A stretch of DNA of 51,553 bases, from the NCBI GenBank assembly GCA_021805565.1, contig JAJZFA010000052.1, forward strand, positions 1-51,553, written 5' to 3'. Every line of letters begins with the position of its first letter. Within the stretch, counting starts at the first letter, position 1. The notes under the pieces are model-generated. The model worked only from the letters and a program-made list of their open reading frames with translations, did no database searches and had not been told where the DNA came from. This document shows positions 9,501 through 17,408 of this stretch, piece after piece. Source of the DNA: Pseudomonadota bacterium (lineage in GTDB: Bacteria; Pseudomonadota; Alphaproteobacteria; Acetobacterales; Acetobacteraceae). The position numbers were made by a program, and so were the translations under genes.

Positions 9501-9549
9501 GGGCGAGTGCGGCGATGGACGAGCCGGGTCCAGGACCGCTCCCCGACAT
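6508..9549 (-). CDS. Large TPR / GT2 / GT4 glycosyltransferase
   Basis: A 1013-residue multidomain protein. Residues about 10-110 look like TPR helices (ALATGDTAAALRWLDRARRL). A middle region of unknown fold includes GGIRGWAWHPGDPDTNPV. Residues about 325-600 are a GT2-like domain: VTVVILLPDGGAVV, VLAVDDGSS, FPAAANAGI, GGGGCLYLRRDSLDAVGVF. Residues about 650-1013 are a GT4-like domain: HNDGGGVEQRLIHAV, HVHDYALLCPRV, VAGAIGIHKGYDIL. Two oddities affect the GT2 part. A six-copy 10-residue repeat (residues 334-393) is inserted just after its first strand, and the usual DxD position reads LLRRGTLV near residue 467, so the metal-binding aspartates are missing. The GT4 part is probably the active enzyme. 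The gene starts 3 bases after the Sel1 gene. Confidence 0.85.
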   Translation of the reverse strand: MSGSGPGPGSSIAALAREALTLGLQALATGDTAAALRWLDRARRLAPTDPTIALTLASACVASAPARAASLFQEVVAQHDVRQGWLGLATARLRLSGPTAAAEPLAAVLSRHAFVADSAGLADVAGSRPGWCALRSDGGLEIHAAEPDRVRIALDGKPLRGTKLPANWPSGRRIDVCSGDMPLLGSPIWIASIRRLDGCAEVFDGGIRGWAWHPGDPDTNPVLTLTLTGHRNTKVVASDESVIVPGAGPLARPRSFRLTRDDIPSGLLHILGPDGTDLPGSPLNPAGPTRPSSTGTDGMPPILTDAPVSRPRAGAGGRKRAVTVVILLPDGGAVVTPVDPGGAVVTPVDPGGAVVTPVDPGGAVVTPADPGVAAVTPGDPGGAVVTPVDPGGAVVLAWFGSVLASLPAGTRVLAVDDGSSGPALTAALGELAAKRVIGLLRLPRATGFPAAANAGIVAARGRDVVLLRRGTLVPPGWVERLRAAAYAARDIGVVAPLSNDGGIAGYPNSAGREPDWAETSRLDRLAARANGGVAVDILVGGGGCLYLRRDSLDAVGVFRADVFAQGPNHDHDLCLRARRLGWRTVALAGLFVGRPAGPTCGAGNTHLRARNDRLLQELHPDYAALMQDFARRDPLANRRRRIDLLRWRERGVAWRRAAVLIAHNDGGGVEQRLIHAVAGHAGAARRPIILRPAETAGGEPAIAVGDGVTNDLRNLIFAVPQELPALLRLLRAAKTDIADVHHLADYPPAIYDLLRLLAVPYDVHVHDYALLCPRVALVGAHDRYCGEPDLPDCEDCISANGHFLREDITVAALRDRSAAFLAAARRVVVPSDDAASRMRRHFAGLTAIAIPHHDDTALPPVAAPKRIGLGRPTVCVAGAIGIHKGYDILLACAQDAVRRDLNLEFIVVGHTIDDARLLATGRVFITGRFDSDEAAGLIAAQSAQLGFVAAICPETWCLGLSDIWRAGLRVAAFDIGAPAERIRRTGRGFLLPLGLPAGGINNTLIAAMAATGH
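8371..8560. repeat. 30-bp tandem repeat, six copies plus a partial, in frame
   Basis: Six 30-base units at 8371-8550, with a partial seventh to 8560. Most are identical; the second and third from the left have one to three substitutions. On the minus strand each encodes GAVVTPVDPG or a close variant inside the large glycosyltransferase. The period matches the codon frame exactly, so copy-number change leaves the reading frame intact. Confidence 0.97.
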
Positions 9550-9552
9550 TGG

Positions 9553-11355
9553 TCAATCGCCGGCGGCGCGGGCGGGCAGATCCTCGGATGCGGCGACAAC
9601 CGGTTGGTCCGGCGCGGGCGGCAAGGCGGCAAGATCGGCCCTGGCATCGTGCAAACCCTGCGCGACCGCCCGTTCGGTCCATCGCCGAGCCTCCGCGAAG
9701 TCCTGCTCGCCGGCCAGGTTGCGGGCCAGATAGCGGCCAAGCATCATTTGGGCATAGGGGTGGCCGCGTTCGGCGGCGGCGCGGAACCAGCGCTGAGCGG
9801 CAACGCGGTCCCATGGCACATCGTGGCCGCCGCCCAGCATGGCGCCGATCCCGAACATCGCACCGACATGGCCTTGCCCGGCGGCTTTCTCGAACAACGC
9901 CACGGCGGCCGCGTGATCCTTGGCCCCGCCACGGCCGGTCAGCATCATGTCGGCCAGCAACACCTGGGCATCGATCATGCCGACCTCGGCCGCCCTGGCG
10001 ATCCAGATGCGGCCTTCCTCGGGGTTGGCATCCACGCCGCGGCCCTCGGCCAGCATCCGGCCGTACCAGTATTGCGCGTTGACCACGCCGTCGGCGGCGC
10101 GACGCAGCCATTCGGCGGCCTTGCGATCGTCGCGCTCGATACCCACGCCTTCCGCAAGGCACACCCCGAAATTGAATGCGGCGATCAGATCGCCGGATGC
10201 GGCCGCCTGTTCGAACCATTCGCGGGTGCGGATCGAATCCTGGTCGTTGCCATGGCCCCGCAACAGCAGATTGCCGAGATCGGCATGCGCTCCGCTATCG
10301 CCCGCCTGCGCGGCGATGGCGAACAGGCGGGCGGCTTCGTCCTGGTCGCGGACGACGCCGGCCCCCGTCAGATACAGCATGCCAAGCGCTCGGGCGGCGC
10401 CGCGGTGCCCGGCATCGGCGGACAGGCGAAACCACATCGCCGCCTCGGCATAGTTCGGAGGCAACGATCCGCCCTTGGCATAAAGATCGCCGACCAGCGC
10501 GGCGGCTTCGCGATCGCCGGCCAATGCGGCTCGGCGCAGCCACGATTCGCCCTCTACCGGGTTTGGATCGATGCCGTTGCCCTCCGTCATCAGGGCATAG
10601 CCCCAACGAGCCTGGGCGCTGCGATGGCCCTTTTCGGCCGCCTGCTTGTAACACTGGGCGGCGGCGGCACGATCTTGCGGCAAACCGATACCGCGTTCCT
10701 GCACCATTCCGTAGAGATATAGCGCGGTCGCCAGACCCTTTTCCGAAGCCTGCCGAAGATGCCGCAGCAGTTCCGCCTGGACCTCGGGGTCGTTGGTATC
10801 GCGCGCTAGTACAAGCGCATAACCGAGCTGTCCCTGCGGGCATCCGCCGGCGGCGGATTTGCGGTACCAGAGATCGCCCTCGTCTATGTTGCGCAGATTA
10901 TCCGGGCCGGAGGTCAGAATGAAGGCCAGAACGGCCTGACCCTCGGCCGATCCGGCCTCCGCGGCCCGCCTTGCCCATTTCGCGGCGGCTGGGAAATCTG
11001 GATCCGCAACTGTCTGACCGCCAAACAATCCGGCACCCGCATTCGGACCGGCATCGGCGAAACCGGGGCCCATGCCATGCAGGCACAGCGTCGCGATCAG
11101 GGCCTGCGCTTCCACATACCCCTTCGCGGCCGCGCGTTCGACCCAGCGCACGCCATCGCCACGGCTTGGCGGCACGCCGGTGCCTTCCAGATAGCAGCGG
11201 CCCACCCGGAATTCGGCCTCCGGTATGCCCGCGCGCGCGGCCCGCGACAGCAGAACAAAGGCGGCCTTCACGTCGCCCTGTTCGAACCGCCGCACGCCCC
11301 GCCGCAACGCCGCGGCGGCGGACACGCCCGATATCAGTACGTCGAAAAGAGCCAT
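9553..11355 (-). CDS. Sel1-repeat (TPR-like) protein
   Basis: A 600-residue protein made almost wholly of Sel1-like repeats of about 36 residues, for example AEFRVGRCYLEGTGVPP, AATALYLYG-type helices and AQYWYGRMLAEGRGVDANP. Such solenoids act as protein-protein scaffolds. There is no signal peptide, so a cytoplasmic scaffold is likely. I chose the ATG at 11355 (MALFDVLISGVSAAAAL) because upstream residues in the open frame look non-coding and the repeats begin soon after it. It sits 23 bases after the HlyD gene and 3 bases before the large glycosyltransferase, so all are probably one operon. Its job may be to hold transferases or substrate near the exporter; this is inference. Confidence 0.88.
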   Translation of the reverse strand: MALFDVLISGVSAAAALRRGVRRFEQGDVKAAFVLLSRAARAGIPEAEFRVGRCYLEGTGVPPSRGDGVRWVERAAAKGYVEAQALIATLCLHGMGPGFADAGPNAGAGLFGGQTVADPDFPAAAKWARRAAEAGSAEGQAVLAFILTSGPDNLRNIDEGDLWYRKSAAGGCPQGQLGYALVLARDTNDPEVQAELLRHLRQASEKGLATALYLYGMVQERGIGLPQDRAAAAQCYKQAAEKGHRSAQARWGYALMTEGNGIDPNPVEGESWLRRAALAGDREAAALVGDLYAKGGSLPPNYAEAAMWFRLSADAGHRGAARALGMLYLTGAGVVRDQDEAARLFAIAAQAGDSGAHADLGNLLLRGHGNDQDSIRTREWFEQAAASGDLIAAFNFGVCLAEGVGIERDDRKAAEWLRRAADGVVNAQYWYGRMLAEGRGVDANPEEGRIWIARAAEVGMIDAQVLLADMMLTGRGGAKDHAAAVALFEKAAGQGHVGAMFGIGAMLGGGHDVPWDRVAAQRWFRAAAERGHPYAQMMLGRYLARNLAGEQDFAEARRWTERAVAQGLHDARADLAALPPAPDQPVVAASEDLPARAAGD

Positions 11356-11378
11356 GTATCGTTGCGTCCGTTGAGGGA

Positions 11379-12788
11379 TTACGGCTCCCGCATGCCCTCG
11401 GTGGCCAGCGGAATTGTCTTGCCCATCATATAACGAAGCACGGTTTGCTTGCCGACGCGGATGTCGGCGGCGATCGGCATACCGGGCAGCAGATGGAAAT
11501 TCGGCGGCGTTCCATGCAACTGAATCTGATCCAGTGTTATCCGCGCCCGGTACCACACGCCGGCACTTTGGGTGTTCACGGGTACCGCGCCTGTCGGGTT
11601 ACGCTGTTCATCCTGCGCCGAGAAACTGTCCGGGCTGATGATCCGCACCACGCCATGGGCCAGGCCGTATTGCGTGTAGGGGAATGTGTCGAACTTGATA
11701 TCGACGGGATCGCCGACATGGACATACCCGTCGTCGGTTCCGGCGATATTGGCCTCCACCTCCAGCGGCGCGTCGGTCGGCACGATGGTGATCAATTGCT
11801 GGCCGGCCGTCAGAACCGACCCGACCGCCACCTTGCCGACCGACAGCACGGTGCCATCGCGTTCGGCCCGGAGTTCCACCAGTTGCCGGCGCAACTGCGC
11901 CTTGTTCAGCGATTCCCTGGCGTCGGACAGCTTACTCAGCGCCTCGGTCAGCTTATCGGCGATCTCGGAATGCCAGGTCTGCACATACCCGTTGCGTTCG
12001 GCGACCAGCGCGGCAAGGTCGCGCTGCGCGCCGATCGCCTGCTGTTCCGCGGTGGCCAGATTGCCGGCCATTTCCGCTCGCGTATCCATCGCCGACAACG
12101 TATTGAGTTTAGATCCGACCTTGAGATTTTCCAGTTGCAAACGCATCGACTCCAGCGACTTCGCGTAGGCGAGCCGGTCGGTGTATGTCGCGGTATCCGA
12201 TCGAGCACGAGCAATGGCCGCGGACAGGCTGTCGGCTTTTTGCTGATAGTTTTCCAGCCTGAAGTTGAATTCCGCCTGGCGCTGACCGTAGATCGCGGCT
12301 TGCAATGCCATGTTCGGATCGATCCCGCCATAGGTGAACGGGCGGTTCTCCATTTCCGCCTGCATGCGCGAAACCTGTGCCTGCAACGTGGATACCTGCG
12401 CCGCCAGCGCGCCGAGGTCTGCCGTGGCGAAGGTCGGGTCGAGACGGGCCAGGATCTCGCCCGCATGAACCACATCGCCCGCATGGACATCGATCGACCG
12501 CAGAATAGAAGCCTCCAGCGGCTGCACCACGATGGTCGGCGCCTGGGCGACGACAAGCCCGGCCGCGGTGACCACGCGGTCAACACGAATCAGACCTGCA
12601 ATCAGCAGCATCAGCACCAGCATGCTGGTGAATGTCAGCGTGAATCCGCGCGCGATGCGGGGCATCGGCAGATTGATAATGGCGGAAGACGGCGACTGAT
12701 ATTCCAGGATCGCGGGCAGCGTGGGGTCCTGCCGGTCGTCCAGCGCCGTGCTAATCGCCTTGGAGGAGGGTCGGGGCAGGAGCTGCAT
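11379..12788 (-). CDS. HlyD-type membrane fusion protein of a type I secretion system
   Basis: Periplasmic adaptor linking an inner-membrane ABC exporter to an outer-membrane channel. From the ATG at 12788 it has 469 residues: a short cytoplasmic N terminus, one membrane segment (FTSMLVLMLLIAGLI, about residues 55-70), a lipoyl-like half motif (ASILRSIDVHAGDVVHAG), a long coiled coil, the second half motif (LRAERDGTVLSVGKVAVG) and a C-terminal beta domain. The start was chosen because AAGGA lies eight bases upstream and the protein then overlaps the exporter gene by 38 bases. No outer-membrane channel or RTX-type substrate gene is present in this window. Confidence 0.93.
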   Translation of the reverse strand: MQLLPRPSSKAISTALDDRQDPTLPAILEYQSPSSAIINLPMPRIARGFTLTFTSMLVLMLLIAGLIRVDRVVTAAGLVVAQAPTIVVQPLEASILRSIDVHAGDVVHAGEILARLDPTFATADLGALAAQVSTLQAQVSRMQAEMENRPFTYGGIDPNMALQAAIYGQRQAEFNFRLENYQQKADSLSAAIARARSDTATYTDRLAYAKSLESMRLQLENLKVGSKLNTLSAMDTRAEMAGNLATAEQQAIGAQRDLAALVAERNGYVQTWHSEIADKLTEALSKLSDARESLNKAQLRRQLVELRAERDGTVLSVGKVAVGSVLTAGQQLITIVPTDAPLEVEANIAGTDDGYVHVGDPVDIKFDTFPYTQYGLAHGVVRIISPDSFSAQDEQRNPTGAVPVNTQSAGVWYRARITLDQIQLHGTPPNFHLLPGMPIAADIRVGKQTVLRYMMGKTIPLATEGMREP

Positions 12789-15069
12789 GGCCGGGTCCTT
12801 CGTTATGCATATGACGGTTCTGCTGGTTCCACAGGGTGCGATAAATCGCGCACCGCTCCAGCAACGTGGCATGGGGGGCGACATCCATGACCTTGCCGCG
12901 CTCCAGCACCATGATCTGATCGCAGTTCACCAGCGACGACAGCCGGTGCGACACGATCACCATGGTCCGGCCACGGGCGATGCGGAGCAGGTTGGCGTTC
13001 ACCAGGGCTTCCGATTCCGGATCGAGCGCGCTGGTCGCCTCGTCCAGGATCAGGATGCGGGGATCGGTGATCAGCGCCCGGGCAATGGCGAGACGCTGGC
13101 GCTGCCCGCCCGACAGGTTGGGCGAACCTTCCTCGATATAAGTTTCGTACCCGTTGGGCATCCGCTCGATGAATTCCTCGGCCCCCGCCAGCCGAGCGGC
13201 GCGGATCGCGTCTTCCAGGGTCAGGCCAGGGCGGCCGGACAGGATGTTGTCGCGGATCGATCCGCGGAACAGGAAGTTTTCTTGCAGCACGACGCCGAAG
13301 CTGGTCCGCAAGTGCCGCAGGTTGATTTCCCGCAGGTCGGACCCGTCGATCTTGATGAAGCCGGAATATTCCCGGTTGATGCCCTGCAGCAACCGGGTAA
13401 CGGTGGATTTGCCGGACCCGGAGCGGCCTACAAGGCCCAGCATGGTGCCGGCCGGGACGGAAAAGCTAAGACGGTCGAGCGCCGGCAGCTTGGTGCCCGC
13501 ATAGGTAAAGGTGACATCCTCGAACGAGACGGCGCCGGCGAATTTCGGACGCAAGCCACCCGACGCCGCATCGACTTCCAGCGGGCGGTTCAGCACCTCC
13601 CCCGCCTGACCCATCGAACCGGCGACTTCCTCCCACTCCTCGATCAGGCGGGCCATGCCGACCAGCGGGGCGCTCACCCGTTGCGACAGCATCATGAAGG
13701 CGAACATACTGCCGACCTGGTATCCCGTGTTGTCCGACAGCGCGAGGTAGGCACCGATCAGGATCACACCCATCCACATGAACCGTTCGATGGGCGTCAC
13801 CAGCGTCTGTGGCCAGTTCGACAGTTTGCCCATCTGGAAGCGCCATTTGCCGGCCTCGGCGACTTTTTCGTCCCACAGAGCTTTGCGCTGAGGTTCCAGG
13901 GCGAGGGATTTGACGGTCTTGATGCCGAAAATCGTTTCCCCCAAGGCGGCGTTTTTCAGGGTTTCGGCGGTGATGACCTTAGCGAAGATCAGCCGGATCG
14001 GGCGCAGATAGGCCAAAATAATCAGCATGATCGCGGTCGCGCAGACCAGCACGATCCAGGCCAGCGTCGCGTTCAGCCAGAACAGGAACGGCAGCAGTAC
14101 AAGCAGCGTGATCATATCCAGCAGCGTGGTCATCAGCTTGCCGGTGATGAACTGCCGTACCTGATTGATCTGACTGACGCGATACATCGTTTCGCCGGCC
14201 GGATGCCGCTCGAAATAGTCGAGCGGCAGGCGGATCATACGATTGAACACTTGCAGATTGAGTTGCGCATCGACCCGGACGCCCACCACCAGGATGATCA
14301 ACCGGCGCGCATAGCCCAGCAACGTTTCATAAAACACCGCCGTCGCCAGGATGGCGGAGATCAGGAACAGGGTGGAATAGCTGTGATGGGTCAAAACCCG
14401 GTCCACCACCTGCATGACCAGCAGCGGTGGAAAGATCGTTAGAAAACTGATGGCAACCGAGGCGATCAGCAGATCGCGCAGATGCTTGCCCTGTTTCAGC
14501 ACGACGCCGACAAGCCAGCGCAGCGTGAAAGGCGGATCCGCTTCCGCCTGGGAGCGTTCCGCGCGCAGCAGGACGGCATCGCCGCCCCAGACCTCGGTCA
14601 GTCGCAGTTCATCGACGGCAACCGGCGGATCGGCCTCCGGCGCACGCGGATCGCGGATGAAAACGATCTTGGTTTCGGGATTGGAACCGGTCAGAAGCCC
14701 CGCCGTCCCGTCGTTGAACAGCAGGACGACCGGACCGGCGCCGGTAACAGTGAACAGATGACGCCAGCGCAGCCGAAGCGCGCGCGACCACATGCCGGTG
14801 TTTTGTGCCCAGGACGACAATGCGGCGGCCGTGGGCGCGGGTTCCCCGGCGGCCAGACGAAAATCGTTCGGATCCAGTTCCAGGCCGTAATAACGGGCCG
14901 CCATCATCATCGCGAGCAACCGCGGATGAATCGGACCGCGGCTTTCGCCCTGCGCGGCATGGGCACCGCCGATGCCGGACGTGCCGCCGCCGGTGCTCGA
15001 TTGAGAGACCGGTGCGGGCGCGCGGCTGCCGCCGAATGGCCCAGGCGTGTGTCCGTCAGATATATCCAC
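12751..15069 (-). CDS. Type I secretion ABC exporter with degenerate C39-like domain
   Basis: Inner-membrane ABC transporter with fused permease and ATPase, 772 residues, GTG start at 15069 with AAGGG upstream. After a Gly/Ser/Pro-rich N terminus, residues about 50-180 are a C39-like domain (LLAMMMAARYYGLEL, VLLFNDGTAGLLTG). The catalytic cysteine expected near its start is absent, as in HlyB-like exporters, so it should bind substrate rather than cleave a leader. The permease follows, then the ATPase: Walker A GRSGSGKST (about 548-556), signature LSGGQRQRLAIARAL and Walker B ILILDEATSALD. With the HlyD gene it forms two parts of a type I secretion system. Confidence 0.94.
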   Translation of the reverse strand: MDISDGHTPGPFGGSRAPAPVSQSSTGGGTSGIGGAHAAQGESRGPIHPRLLAMMMAARYYGLELDPNDFRLAAGEPAPTAAALSSWAQNTGMWSRALRLRWRHLFTVTGAGPVVLLFNDGTAGLLTGSNPETKIVFIRDPRAPEADPPVAVDELRLTEVWGGDAVLLRAERSQAEADPPFTLRWLVGVVLKQGKHLRDLLIASVAISFLTIFPPLLVMQVVDRVLTHHSYSTLFLISAILATAVFYETLLGYARRLIILVVGVRVDAQLNLQVFNRMIRLPLDYFERHPAGETMYRVSQINQVRQFITGKLMTTLLDMITLLVLLPFLFWLNATLAWIVLVCATAIMLIILAYLRPIRLIFAKVITAETLKNAALGETIFGIKTVKSLALEPQRKALWDEKVAEAGKWRFQMGKLSNWPQTLVTPIERFMWMGVILIGAYLALSDNTGYQVGSMFAFMMLSQRVSAPLVGMARLIEEWEEVAGSMGQAGEVLNRPLEVDAASGGLRPKFAGAVSFEDVTFTYAGTKLPALDRLSFSVPAGTMLGLVGRSGSGKSTVTRLLQGINREYSGFIKIDGSDLREINLRHLRTSFGVVLQENFLFRGSIRDNILSGRPGLTLEDAIRAARLAGAEEFIERMPNGYETYIEEGSPNLSGGQRQRLAIARALITDPRILILDEATSALDPESEALVNANLLRIARGRTMVIVSHRLSSLVNCDQIMVLERGKVMDVAPHATLLERCAIYRTLWNQQNRHMHNEGPGHAAPAPTLLQGD

Positions 15070-15522
15070 GAGCTAACCCTTTTAGCGGCATACCGGACAA
15101 TCGCGCAGGCCGGATACGATCCGCCCGCCGCGATGCATTGCCTGTTCGATAACACGAATCCGTCATTCACGCACCCGCGAAAGACGAGTGCCCCGGTAAT
15201 GGCAGGACAGCCAGTCGTATTCGGCGACTGTCTGCCGTTGACGATTGCCCGATCACGAAACCGAGTATGGCCGATCAAATTATTGGAACCAACAAAAATC
15301 TTAATTTCGAGATCAAATTAGCCTTGATCTGGCACCGAACTCGCGCAGAAATTGAAATTGCGGCTGAAAACCGGAGACCGCCCAATCCGGTCGTCAATGC
15401 GGTTCTTTAAGTTTATACGACGGGGCCGGCCAAGAGCATGCCCTTGGCCGATGTTTTGGCCGGCATGTAATCGGTGTGCCGGCGTACGGAACGCTGGGTC
15501 TGCCCTAAAGGAACCAAACGGG
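15070..15522. other. Intergenic region between divergent transcription units
   Basis: These 453 bases separate the exporter operon (minus) from the acetyltransferase gene (plus). I see no gene. Bases about 15260-15345 are AT-rich and probably hold promoters in both directions; TTGGTT, 17 bases, CATACT on the minus strand is a weak candidate for the exporter operon. An inverted-repeat group lies at 15424-15464. Confidence 0.5.
15424..15464 (+). promoter_or_regulatory. Overlapping inverted repeats upstream of the acetyltransferase gene
   Basis: Arm 1 (15424-15434, GGCCGGCCAAG) can pair with arm 2 (15443-15449, CTTGGCC, 7 bp) or with arm 3 (15456-15464, TTGGCCGGC, 9 bp), but not both at once. 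It lies about 60 bases before the start codon. It may be a terminator-like or attenuator-like leader, or chance in G+C-rich DNA. Confidence 0.4.
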
Positions 15523-16041
15523 ATGGAAATCCGAGACGCCACAGACGCCGATGTGCCGGATATCCAGGCCATCTACGCGCATCACGTGCTACACGGCACC
15601 GGCACATTCGAGGAAGATCCGCCATCGGTGGAAGAGACGCTGACGCGCTTCCACAAGGTGGCGGACACCGGCTGCGCGTGGCTGGTCGCGACGGACGCGA
15701 CCGGCGTGCTGGGGTACGGCTACTATGCCCCGTTCCGCGACCGGTCGGCGTATCGTTATACCGTGGAGGACAGTATCTATGTCCGCGAGGATGTACGCGG
15801 CCAGGGCGTCGGCAAGGCGCTTGTCGTCCGGCTGATCGAGCGGGCAACCGCGGCGGGGTTGCGCCAGATGATCGCGGTGATCGGCGATTCGGAGAACGCC
15901 GGATCGATCGGCGTGCATGCCAGCCTGGGCTTTCAGATGATCGGCACGATGAAATCCGCCGGCATCAAATTCGGCCAGTGGGTCGATGTCGTGACGATGC
16001 AGCGCCCGCTGGGCAAGGGCGACGCGAACATTCCCACATGA
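15523..16041 (+). CDS. Phosphinothricin-type GNAT N-acetyltransferase
   Basis: A 172-residue GNAT enzyme that moves acetyl from acetyl-CoA to an amine. It resembles the Pat/Bar/MddA group, which acetylates phosphinothricin or methionine sulfone and sulfoximine: IYAHHVLHGTGTFEE near residues 18-31, GYGYYAPFRDRSAYR, the acetyl-CoA loop RGQGVGK (92-98) and AVIGDSENAGSIGVH. The ATG at 15523 is chosen because AAAGGA precedes it and family members start with this strand; the frame is open to 15352 but that part looks non-coding. Its natural substrate cannot be told from sequence. Confidence 0.9.
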   Translation: MEIRDATDADVPDIQAIYAHHVLHGTGTFEEDPPSVEETLTRFHKVADTGCAWLVATDATGVLGYGYYAPFRDRSAYRYTVEDSIYVREDVRGQGVGKALVVRLIERATAAGLRQMIAVIGDSENAGSIGVHASLGFQMIGTMKSAGIKFGQWVDVVTMQRPLGKGDANIPT

Positions 16042-16046
16042 TGGGT

Positions 16047-16149
16047 CAGGGCGGCATCGGCAATAAATGCGCCGGCATGTCGATAAAGCTGCCCGCTCAA
16101 ACAAAGGCTTAGGACATGCCCAACACGGCAATCCGAAGCGATACTCATT
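16047..16149 (+). repeat. Dispersed hairpin repeat, copy B
   Basis: Plus-strand partner of 114-217. It begins six bases after the acetyltransferase stop codon and runs over the first codons of the AmpG-like gene. The stem is kept though the bases differ: GGGCGGC pairs with GCTGCCC, ATCG with CGAT, and ATGC-GCCG-GCAT forms the tip. The second half holds GGACATGCCC, the mirror of GGGCATGTCC in copy A. Confidence 0.6.
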
Positions 16150-17372
16150 GGGCACGCTGTATAGACCGGCGGCTGGCGGCAATGGCGGCGTACGGATTCG
16201 TCTCCGGCCTGCCGCTGCCCCTGTCGGGCTTCACCTTCCGGCTTTGGTTGTCCGACAGCGGTGCTACCCTGGCGATCGCGGGACTGACCGCCTGGATCGG
16301 GCTGGCCTATTCGCTGAAGTTCCTGTGGGCGCCGCTGCTCGACCGGCCGCCGCCGCTGCGCGTCTTACAGCGCTTCGGTCGCCGGCGCGGCTGGCTGTTG
16401 CTGGTGCAACCGATACTGGGGCTGGCGGCGTTGCTATTGGCCCTGTCCGATCCAGCGGCCGCGCCCCTGGCGGCATTCGCCGCGGCGGCCTGCGTCGCGG
16501 TCCTGTCCGCGACCCAGGATATCGCCATCGACGCATGGCGGATCGAGATATTCCCCGAACAACGCCAGGGCGTCGCGCTCGCCGCCTATGTCTGGGGCTA
16601 TCGCGTGGCGCTGCTGGTTTCGATGTCGGGCGTTGTCGCCGCATCCGCATCCATCGGCTGGCACCGGGCGTTGCTGCTGGTGTCGGTGCCGATTTTCGCC
16701 GGCGTGCTGGTTACGTTGGCGGCCGGCCGCGAGCCCGCAACCGCCGCGCCGCCGGAGCGCGGATTCAGCCATGCGGCGATCGAACCGATCCGGTCTTTCC
16801 TGCGGCGCCCGTCATCGTTGCTGACACTGGCCTTCGTCGCGTTATTCAAGTTGGGCGAGGCGATGGCCGGGATCATGACCGCGCCATTCTACCGCCACCT
16901 GACATTCGGTAAGGCCGCGATCGCCGCCACCGGCCCGTTCTCCCTGGCCGCGACATTGGCCGGCATCACCTTGGGCGGCTGGCTCGTTGCCCGCATCGGT
17001 GTCGGGCGCGCGCTGTTATGGACTGGAACGGCGCAAACCCTGGCGATGGCGATGTATGTGGTGCTGTCGCTGACGCCGGGCCGGCAGACTGTCCTGTATG
17101 CAACCGTCAGCACCGAGGCATTCGCGCAAGGCCTTGCCGACGCTGCGTTCCTGACGTTTCTGTCGGCACTGTGCACGAGGACCTTCGCGGCCACGCAATA
17201 TGCACTGCTGTCGTCCGTGCCGGCGCTGGCCATCCATACGATCGGGGGCGTATCCGGAGTGATCGCCGCGTCGCTTGGATGGACGTGGTTTTACATTGTG
17301 TGCATGGCCGGGGCACTGCCGGGTATGGCGATCATGCTTGCATTGTTGCAGCGACAAAAATCGACGGCCTGA
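16116..17372 (+). CDS. AmpG-like MFS permease
   Basis: A 418-residue major facilitator protein with about 12 membrane segments. It matches the AmpG group, which imports anhydromuropeptides from the periplasm for cell wall recycling: GFVSGLPLPLSGFTFRLWL at the first segment, AYSLKFLWAPLLDRP, and ATQDIAIDAWRIEI, a strong AmpG mark. The ATG at 16116 lies inside the dispersed repeat; the first 12 or so residues (MPNTAIRSDTHW) come from repeat DNA, so the functional N terminus may be further in, at MAAYGFVSG. Substrate assignment is by family only. Confidence 0.88.
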   Translation: MPNTAIRSDTHWARCIDRRLAAMAAYGFVSGLPLPLSGFTFRLWLSDSGATLAIAGLTAWIGLAYSLKFLWAPLLDRPPPLRVLQRFGRRRGWLLLVQPILGLAALLLALSDPAAAPLAAFAAAACVAVLSATQDIAIDAWRIEIFPEQRQGVALAAYVWGYRVALLVSMSGVVAASASIGWHRALLLVSVPIFAGVLVTLAAGREPATAAPPERGFSHAAIEPIRSFLRRPSSLLTLAFVALFKLGEAMAGIMTAPFYRHLTFGKAAIAATGPFSLAATLAGITLGGWLVARIGVGRALLWTGTAQTLAMAMYVVLSLTPGRQTVLYATVSTEAFAQGLADAAFLTFLSALCTRTFAATQYALLSSVPALAIHTIGGVSGVIAASLGWTWFYIVCMAGALPGMAIMLALLQRQKSTA

Positions 17373-17383
17373 GCATCAGGCCG
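17365..17383 (-). terminator. Terminator of the ribosomal alpha operon
   Basis: An 8-bp perfect stem, CGGCCTGA-GCA-TCAGGCCG, between the converging AmpG-like gene and rplQ. On the minus strand it is followed by CGTCGATTTTTG, with a run of five T, so it ends the rplQ transcript. It also overlaps the AmpG stop codon and may act in both directions. Confidence 0.7.
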
Positions 17384-17408
17384 CGACCCCGCCGAAACGG
17401 CATCCGTT

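Noticed and set aside
10971..12890. 639-codon plus-strand open frame opposite the Sel1 and HlyD genes
   Set aside because: No recognisable domain, and two real genes with family motifs occupy the other strand.
17353..17370. Shared motif GACAAAATCGACGGCC near two terminators (about 17353 and 48244)
   Set aside because: Only two near-copies, with one inserted base; likely chance or common terminator composition.
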